Below are positions 14,277 to 18,922 of a DNA stretch of 18,922 nucleotides, in pieces; position 1 is the stretch's first letter, and every line of letters starts with the position of its first letter. The position numbers were made by a program, and so were the translations under genes. The notes under the pieces were generated by a model. The model ran no database searches. It was not told the DNA's origin and was given only the letters and a program-made list of their open reading frames with translations. Source of the DNA: Planctomycetaceae bacterium. GTDB taxonomy: Bacteria; Planctomycetota; Planctomycetia; Pirellulales; Thermoguttaceae. The stretch lies in assembly GCA_031256755.1 (NCBI GenBank), contig JAIRPZ010000059.1, positions 1 through 18,922 of the forward strand. The letters are read 5' to 3'.

Positions 14277-15626
14277 TTACGGTGCGACGCTTTCTCCGCC
14301 GGCTTTGGTGACCATGCCGCCCCAAATGCCGTAAGGACTCGGATTGCTGTTTTGCACAGGATAATCGTTGTAGCCGGCACTCTGATTGCCGACATCAATA
14401 CTATCCGTGATCAACCGTACCGAACCGTCCATCAAGCCGATCATGACACCGCCGGAATGGTACGATGTCGGCGAGAGTAAAAACTGCCCGGTATTCATTG
14501 CATCGTCACTACCTGTCGCATAAAGCACACTGTTCGGCGGAGCGGCAGCCATCACTGCGCTGAACTTCAATGCTCCGTCAAACATCCGGCTGCCGCGATC
14601 AAGCCGCCCCCAATCCTTACACGCCGCAATGTATTCCTTGGTTGTCTTATTAAAAACGGGTACCACGCCTGCCGGGTAGGCTACGTTGGGTGCACCACCG
14701 TAACAGCAGGCACCGAATCCGCGGAGGGTTTGCTGCCTGACTCCTTCGGAAATGCCCATCGTGTTGCTCGTGCCGTCTGTAATCGCTTCCAGACCAATGC
14801 CCCGAAAACCGGGTTTCTTGTCCGTATAGCCGCCGTCAGTGCCACTATCAGCATACCATCGGCCGTTGAGAAAACAGCCGCTGGCTAGGTCGTATGACTT
14901 GTAACTAGTATTTTTAAGTTGCGGATAATGAATCCGGTCGCTGATAAAAAAATAATAATTGACTGTTCCGTTGCTCCCGCCGTCGGACGGACAGCGGAAA
15001 ACCGGAGAATCCGTCACCGATAAATTGACGAACACGCCAATGTCTGTTTGCTGATGTCCGACTTCAAAAAGTGCCTGCTGCTCGATATAAGGAAGGAGGT
15101 GAAAACGGACTCCGCACCGGTCGGAAGTACTCATATCCCACGTTTTCAGTGTCTTTTCATATCCTTCCGGGTCGCCGCCCCGCATCGGCGGCAAGCGGTC
15201 TTGTGCGTTATGGTGATTATGGCAGGCAAGCCCGATTTGCTTGATGTGGCTCTGGCACTGCATTTTCCGTGCGGCCTCGCGGGCTGCCTGAATTGCCGGT
15301 AAGAGTAAGGCGATCAACATGCCGATAATAGCGATCACGACCAAAAGTTCGACCAATGTAAACGCCGGAGAGTTGGCGAAAGAGCGGAAAACAGTCCTTG
15401 CCGGACGGGCAGATTGAGGGCGGGAAACAGTGCTTACACTGTTAACGCTGTTTCGAACGCAACCCCCCCCCGTTCTTTTGCCTATTTTCCTATGCATTTG
15501 AGCGTTTGTAAGGGTTTTGCCGGTCATTCCGGTTGTGAAACCGGCGGCGGGGAACAGATGTTTCCCGCTCGTTGTTGCGACATTTGTTTGGGCTTTGCCC
15601 GTGTGTGATCGTTCTGTCCTGTTCAT
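14277..15626 (-). CDS. DUF1559 prepilin-like secreted protein with long leader
   Basis: A 449-residue planctomycete DUF1559 protein. FTLVELLVVIAIIGMLIALLL (89-109) is the prepilin-type membrane helix, followed by AIQAAREAARKMQCQ, LPYIEQQALFEVG, FRCPSDGG, AITDGTSNTMGISEG, SYHSGGVMIGLMDGSVRLI and a typical ending, SPYGIWGGMVTKAGGE. Such proteins are thought to be exported through type II/IV pilin-like machinery and are very abundant in this phylum; their function is unknown. The start is unusual: AGGAG lies 6-7 nt before ATG 15626 and a strong promoter lies upstream, yet 88 residues precede the helix. The residue before the helix is Ala, not the usual Gly needed by prepilin peptidase. A run of nine G residues lies within the leader (15463-15471). 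An internal ATG at 15497 is an alternative start. Confidence 0.88.
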   Translation of the reverse strand: MNRTERSHTGKAQTNVATTSGKHLFPAAGFTTGMTGKTLTNAQMHRKIGKRTGGGCVRNSVNSVSTVSRPQSARPARTVFRSFANSPAFTLVELLVVIAIIGMLIALLLPAIQAAREAARKMQCQSHIKQIGLACHNHHNAQDRLPPMRGGDPEGYEKTLKTWDMSTSDRCGVRFHLLPYIEQQALFEVGHQQTDIGVFVNLSVTDSPVFRCPSDGGSNGTVNYYFFISDRIHYPQLKNTSYKSYDLASGCFLNGRWYADSGTDGGYTDKKPGFRGIGLEAITDGTSNTMGISEGVRQQTLRGFGACCYGGAPNVAYPAGVVPVFNKTTKEYIAACKDWGRLDRGSRMFDGALKFSAVMAAAPPNSVLYATGSDDAMNTGQFLLSPTSYHSGGVMIGLMDGSVRLITDSIDVGNQSAGYNDYPVQNSNPSPYGIWGGMVTKAGGESVAP

Positions 15627-15686
15627 AGGATTCTCCTTAACGGATGAGGGTTGAAATAACTACGCCGACATGACGTATACATAGGA

Positions 15687-15715
15687 AGTATACCCTGAAG
15701 CCGGAGAATTGTCAA
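15687..15715 (-). promoter_or_regulatory. Strong sigma-70-type promoter for the DUF1559 gene
   Basis: On the minus strand TTGACA (15710-15715), a 17-bp spacer and TATACT (15687-15692) form a near-consensus promoter. It gives a leader of about 54 nt with a good ribosome-binding site (AGGAG) before ATG 15626. Two GTATAC palindromes 7 bp apart (15675-15680 and 15688-15693) overlap the -10 region and start site and could bind a regulator. Confidence 0.7.
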
Positions 15716-15772
15716 CAGCAGGAAACGGAAAGGGGGGAAAATTGTCCAGCAAGAGGAAAACTTGGCGGCGTG

Positions 15773-15801
15773 GTGACTTACGGCCGCTTTTCTGTTATAA
15801 T
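15773..15801 (+). promoter_or_regulatory. Promoter for serC
   Basis: GTGACT (15773-15778), a 17-bp spacer and TATAAT (15796-15801), with TG one base before the hexamer (extended -10). Start of transcription is predicted about 42 nt before ATG 15850. It is divergent from the DUF1559 promoter. Confidence 0.65.
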
Positions 15802-15849
15802 CAAATTCACCTTGTACTCACCATTTTTATTGACAATCATTACTATCCT

Positions 15850-16941
15850 ATGACTGAACAGCGTTTGTACAACTTTTCCGCCGGTCCTGCCGTGCTGCCC
15901 GTTTCTGTCTTAAAAAAAGCACAGGAAGAACTCCTTTGTCTGCCCGGTGCCGGTGCATCCGTTATGGAAATTTCTCACCGCTCGAAACAATTCGAGCCGA
16001 TCATCAACGGTGCCGAAACGAATATCCGAAAACTGCTAAACGTTCCCGAACATTACCGAATTCTCTTTCTGCAAGGCGGCGCATTGCTTCAATTCGGCAT
16101 GATTCCGATGAATTTACTCGGCAGCAAATCGGCTGATTACATTATCACCGGTTCATGGACGAAAAAAGCCGCCTCCGAAGCAAAAATTGCCGGCAAAGTC
16201 AACACGATTTGGGACGGCAAAGATGTCTCCTACAAGCGGAAACCCGCCGCTTCGGAATACAAAATCAATCCCGATGCCGCTTACGTCTATATCTGTTCCA
16301 ATGAGACCATCGAGGGGGTGCAGTATCAAACGTTTCCTGATACCGGCAGCGTGCCGCTCGTTTGCGATTCCTCGTCGGACATCTTTTGCCGACCGGCTGA
16401 CATCACGAAATTCGGACTGCTTTACGCCTGCGCCCAGAAAAATCTCGGACCGGCAGGTGTGACGGTGGTGATTATTCGGGACGACTTGGTTGAGCGGTCG
16501 CCGGATACGCTGCCGTCGCTGCTGCATTACAAAAAAATTGCAGAACAAAAATCGATGCTCAACACCCCCCCTTGCTTTGCGATTTATATGGTCAAACTCG
16601 TTACGGAGTGGCTGCTGAATGAGATGGGCGGTCTTGAAAAAGTTCACGCGTTCAATAAAGAAAAGGCGGCATTGCTTTACGAGACGATTGACAATTCCGG
16701 CGGTTTCTACAAAGGACACGCTGACAAAGAATTCCGGTCCATAATGAACGTTCCTTTCCGGCTGCCGTCTGAAGAGTTGGACAAGAAATTTGAAACGGAG
16801 GCAAAATCAGCGGGTTTGACAACCCTTGCCGGTCATCGCAGTGTCGGCGGACTTCGGGCTTCGATTTACAATGCGATGCCGAGAGAAGGAGTGATCGCTC
16901 TTCGGGACTTTATGGTTGATTTTGCCAAGAAGAACGGATAG
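15850..16941 (+). CDS. serC: Phosphoserine aminotransferase
   Basis: A 363-residue PLP-dependent class V aminotransferase beginning MTEQRLYNFSAGPAVLP, the characteristic SerC opening (NFSAGPA). The PLP lysine is K197 in CAQKNLGPAG. Other family marks are MEISHRSKQF, ILFLQGGALLQF, SNETIEGVQY and GGLRASIYNAMP near the end. It converts 3-phosphohydroxypyruvate and glutamate to phosphoserine in serine synthesis. It also makes 4-phosphohydroxythreonine for vitamin B6 synthesis. The frame is open 47 codons upstream, but that stretch contains the promoter, so ATG 15850 is chosen. A C7 run (16565-16571) lies in coding sequence and does not disturb the frame. pdxA, the next B6 enzyme, is nearby on the opposite strand. 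Confidence 0.96.
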   Translation: MTEQRLYNFSAGPAVLPVSVLKKAQEELLCLPGAGASVMEISHRSKQFEPIINGAETNIRKLLNVPEHYRILFLQGGALLQFGMIPMNLLGSKSADYIITGSWTKKAASEAKIAGKVNTIWDGKDVSYKRKPAASEYKINPDAAYVYICSNETIEGVQYQTFPDTGSVPLVCDSSSDIFCRPADITKFGLLYACAQKNLGPAGVTVVIIRDDLVERSPDTLPSLLHYKKIAEQKSMLNTPPCFAIYMVKLVTEWLLNEMGGLEKVHAFNKEKAALLYETIDNSGGFYKGHADKEFRSIMNVPFRLPSEELDKKFETEAKSAGLTTLAGHRSVGGLRASIYNAMPREGVIALRDFMVDFAKKNG

Positions 16942-16998
16942 ACCGCGGATTTTTAGCGCACCGCCGAAATTGCTGTCAAAAAAATTGTCCGAAAACAA

Positions 16999-17018
16999 CG
17001 GGGGACATGCGTCCCCCG
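16999..17018 (+). terminator. 8-bp hairpin with ATGC loop after serC
   Basis: CGGGGGAC (16999-17006) and GTCCCCCG (17011-17018) form a perfect stem around the loop ATGC. It is 57 nt after the serC stop and may be its terminator, but the following CTTTCG is only weakly T-rich. The loop holds the ATG that best fits as the former start of the DUF1559 pseudogene. Confidence 0.5.
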
Positions 17019-17500
17019 CTTTCGCCATTCCAATTCGGGCTTCACGCTCGTCGAACTCTTGGTCGTGATCGCCATTATCGGCATGCTCATCGCTTTACTC
17101 TTGCCCGCCATTCAGGCAGCCCGCGAAGTCGCACGCCGGATGCAGTGCAGCAACCACTTCAAGCAAATCGGCATCGCCCTGCATAATCATCACCTTGCCA
17201 AAGAAGAACTGCCGCCGGGCTGCGGTCCGATCATGATGCAAGGAAAAAACACGGTCAAGTTTACCCAATGGTCACCGGATTTCTTCCTCTTTCCTTACAC
17301 CGAACTCACCGCTGTCTATGACAGTATCACCGCTCTCCCCGGCGGCGGACAAAATAACGGTGCGGAGTTGGTCGTTTGTCGAGGTCAAATTTGGTGATGC
17401 CGCCGCAACGCCGCTGACCGTGAATGTCGACGGGAAAACGAAAATGCTTGAAGTTGACGTGAGTCCCGCCGTCAAAACCGAGATACCGTATATGAAGTAA
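17007..17500 (+). pseudogene. Truncated, frameshifted DUF1559 gene with foreign tail
   Basis: From 17041 a clear DUF1559 start is visible: GFTLVELLVVIAIIG, AIQAAREVARRMQCSNHFKQIGIALHNHH, LPPGC and a region like the usual LPYIE block (FFLFPYTELTAVYDSI). It ends abruptly around GGGQNNG and stops at 17397, after about 120 codons, where intact members have over 300. No ATG opens this frame. Removing one C of the C5 run at 17013-17017 would join ATG 17007 to it as MRPRFRHSNSG, a normal short leader with the conserved Gly. A second frame continues to TAA at 17498-17500 with an unrelated-looking end (TPLTVNVDGKTKMLEVDV). I read it as a deletion fusion of two genes. I do not recognise the tail. Confidence 0.7.
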
Positions 17501-17571
17501 AAAAGGAAAACTTGATGCTGTCCGGCGATGACTTCGTGCGATTCGTGTTTATTCCTTTCGTTGCGGAGTCA

Positions 17572-18546
17572 TTACCGTTTTACCGCTGCCAACTTAACCG
17601 CCGTGTTGACCGCTTCGATGAAACTGCCCGTCAAAGCGGTTCCCTGCCATGCTTTGTCAAAAGCCGTTCCATGGGCAACACTCGTCCGAATGATCGGAAG
17701 CCCAAGCGTGATGTTCACTGCCCGGTGCATTCCCAGCAGTTTCAGAGCAATATGTCCCTGATCGTGGAACATCGCTACCACGGCATCGTACTGTCCGTTT
17801 TTGGCATCAATCATTATCGTATCCGCGGGTTTCGGACCTTCGGCAAGAATCCCGTTTTCCACGGCGTGCCGCACTGCCGGACGGATGATCCGAATCTCTT
17901 CATCGCCGAAAAGACCGTTTTCGCCGGCATGAGGATTCAGCGAACAAACACCGATCCGCGGCGGACGTTTGCCGCCGATCATTGTCCGCATAAACCGGTC
18001 GGCGAGAACAATTTTCGCCGATACGGATTCCGCCGTAATCTGATCGAAAACCGTTTTCATCGCTGTATGCAGCGTCACATGAACAACGGCAAGCCCGAAT
18101 TCTCCTTGTATATTTTCGCCGGCACCGAGATAAAGCATCATTGCAAAATCATTCACGCCGCACTGTTCCGCGAAAATCTCCGTATGTCCCGGATAATGAA
18201 AACCGGCAAGATTTAATGCTGCTTTGTGAATCGGGGCGGTTACCACGGCATCCGCTTTGCCGTTTTTTGCGTCTGCGATGGCCCGGACGATACATTGATA
18301 GGCGGCAAGTCCCGCCCGTGCATCAATTTGACCGGCGGGGACTTCGGCAACATCATCGGAACAGCATGGCACGCAGCGGATTTCGGAACTTTCCCCCCGA
18401 AGTGCAGCCGCACGCCGCATCATTTCAGGATGTCCGTAAACCACGCAGCGGCAATCGGGAATCTGACATAAATGCTTCCACGCACCGGCAATAATTTCCG
18501 GTCCGACACCGGCAGCATCTCCCATTGTCATCGCAATCGTCCGCAT
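17572..18546 (-). CDS. pdxA: 4-hydroxythreonine-4-phosphate dehydrogenase
   Basis: A 324-residue member of the PdxA family, beginning MRTIAMTMGDAAGVGPEII (usual form MGDPAGIGPE). The three metal-binding histidines are seen as H160 (VHVTLH), H206 (NPHAGE) and H261 (FHDQGH). VTAPIHKAAL, GHTEIFAE and TSVAHGTAFD are further conserved blocks. It oxidises 4-phosphohydroxythreonine with NAD to the precursor that PdxJ joins to deoxyxylulose phosphate, in pyridoxal phosphate synthesis. The related threonate-phosphate enzyme PdxA2 cannot be fully excluded, but serC nearby supports the B6 role. No Shine-Dalgarno sequence precedes the ATG. The pseudogene lies between its 3' end and serC. Confidence 0.93.
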   Translation of the reverse strand: MRTIAMTMGDAAGVGPEIIAGAWKHLCQIPDCRCVVYGHPEMMRRAAALRGESSEIRCVPCCSDDVAEVPAGQIDARAGLAAYQCIVRAIADAKNGKADAVVTAPIHKAALNLAGFHYPGHTEIFAEQCGVNDFAMMLYLGAGENIQGEFGLAVVHVTLHTAMKTVFDQITAESVSAKIVLADRFMRTMIGGKRPPRIGVCSLNPHAGENGLFGDEEIRIIRPAVRHAVENGILAEGPKPADTIMIDAKNGQYDAVVAMFHDQGHIALKLLGMHRAVNITLGLPIIRTSVAHGTAFDKAWQGTALTGSFIEAVNTAVKLAAVKR

Positions 18547-18737
18547 GCAGATATTGTAATGGAAAAGAACCGAAAAGGGGATTACGGATAATTGAGAATC
18601 CTGCCAATATTTTCCGGCAAAAGTGCTGAATAATTTTTTCTGCTTGTTTTTATCGTTTCACAAAAACATTTCAATTTTTGGCTTTTGTTTCTGGCTCGGA
18701 AGCACATTCAAAACTCATGGACAAGGACACCGCCGCT

Positions 18738-18922
18738 CTACCGGACATCCTTCACTTTTACACCGAACACTTTTTGGATTTCCGCAACGAGCGGATTTTC
18801 CAAAGCGGCGAAATAGCGTTCCCGGTTTTCCAGATACGAATTTTGCGGAGAGACCGCTGTTTCTTCCGGTTTTTCCGCTTCAGAAAGCACAAGCCGGATG
18901 CGGGCGGCTTCACCAAGCGTCT
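18738..18922 (-). CDS. dnaX: C-terminal end of a probable DnaX (DNA polymerase III gamma/tau)
   Basis: A partial minus-strand frame runs from the window edge to a TAG at 18738-18740, giving 60 residues. It begins with a hydrophobic strand (AARIRLVLSE), has a Glu/Pro-rich linker, then YLENRERYFAALENPLVAEI and FGVKVKDVR at the end. DnaX proteins of planctomycetes and relatives often end with a helix of the form NPLV...xxLF followed by a short strand, so this is my best guess, made on a short piece. The true start is outside the window. The 191 bp between it and pdxA is AT-rich and shows no clear terminator. Confidence 0.45.
   Translation of the reverse strand, partial: TLGEAARIRLVLSEAEKPEETAVSPQNSYLENRERYFAALENPLVAEIQKVFGVKVKDVR

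Noticed and set aside
16565..16571. C7 run in serC as a phase-variation tract
   Set aside because: It encodes conserved-looking residues in an intact housekeeping enzyme, and the run is short; the same holds for the 7-base C run at about 3299-3305 in the kinase.
17512..18216. Long plus-strand open frame of 234 codons
   Set aside because: It lies antisense to pdxA, whose catalytic motifs are intact. Its translation is rich in Arg, His and Phe with no recognisable family.

Overview
The window looks like a chromosomal segment of a planctomycete (Planctomycetota), probably an uncultured, moderate-GC gut or rumen type. The main reasons are DUF1559 proteins with a prepilin-like FTLVELLVVIAIIG start, a small lipoprotein of the carboxypeptidase-regulatory kind beside one of them, many genes without a Shine-Dalgarno sequence, and a secreted GH10 xylanase. 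The lineage below phylum is a guess. I see no rRNA, tRNA, CRISPR array, phage module or defence island.

Layout. 1-317: a structured inverted-repeat region. 318-1145: a membrane-anchored DUF1559-like protein whose frame carries on past its TAA with a charged tail. 1354-2415 (-): an EamA/DMT transporter. 2512-5610 (-): a 1032-residue hybrid sensor kinase (Cache-HisKA-HATPase-pseudoreceiver-receiver-Hpt). 5727-7052 (-): secreted GH10 xylanase, divergent from a Na+/solute symporter (7243-9258, +). 9292-9923: a decayed IS630-family element. 10172-12079 (-): dnaK, with a terminator and an apparent sigma-54 promoter. 12478-13605 (+): dnaN. 13729-14160 and 14277-15626 (-): lipoprotein and DUF1559 protein. 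15850-16941 (+): serC. 17007-17500: a broken DUF1559 pseudogene. 17572-18546 (-): pdxA. 18738-18922 (-): the 3' end of a gene that is probably dnaX.

How the genes fit together. The xylanase and symporter suggest extracellular xylan cleavage coupled to sodium-driven uptake, with divergent promoters and a palindrome at the xylanase start site. SerC and PdxA are consecutive enzymes of the DXP-dependent vitamin B6 pathway and lie on opposite strands around a pseudogene. dnaN and the probable dnaX encode replisome parts, but no dnaA or origin is visible.

The most interesting signal is regulatory. The dnaK leader holds a full sigma-54 -24/-12 match and, about 96 bp upstream of the predicted start site, a perfect 6-3-6 palindrome that could be an enhancer-binding-protein site. 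That would be an unusual way to control a general chaperone. Other points are a nonsense-split gene, a G9 tract inside an abnormally long prepilin leader, and a pseudogene whose start codon lies in a hairpin loop. I do not see a clear new multi-gene system.
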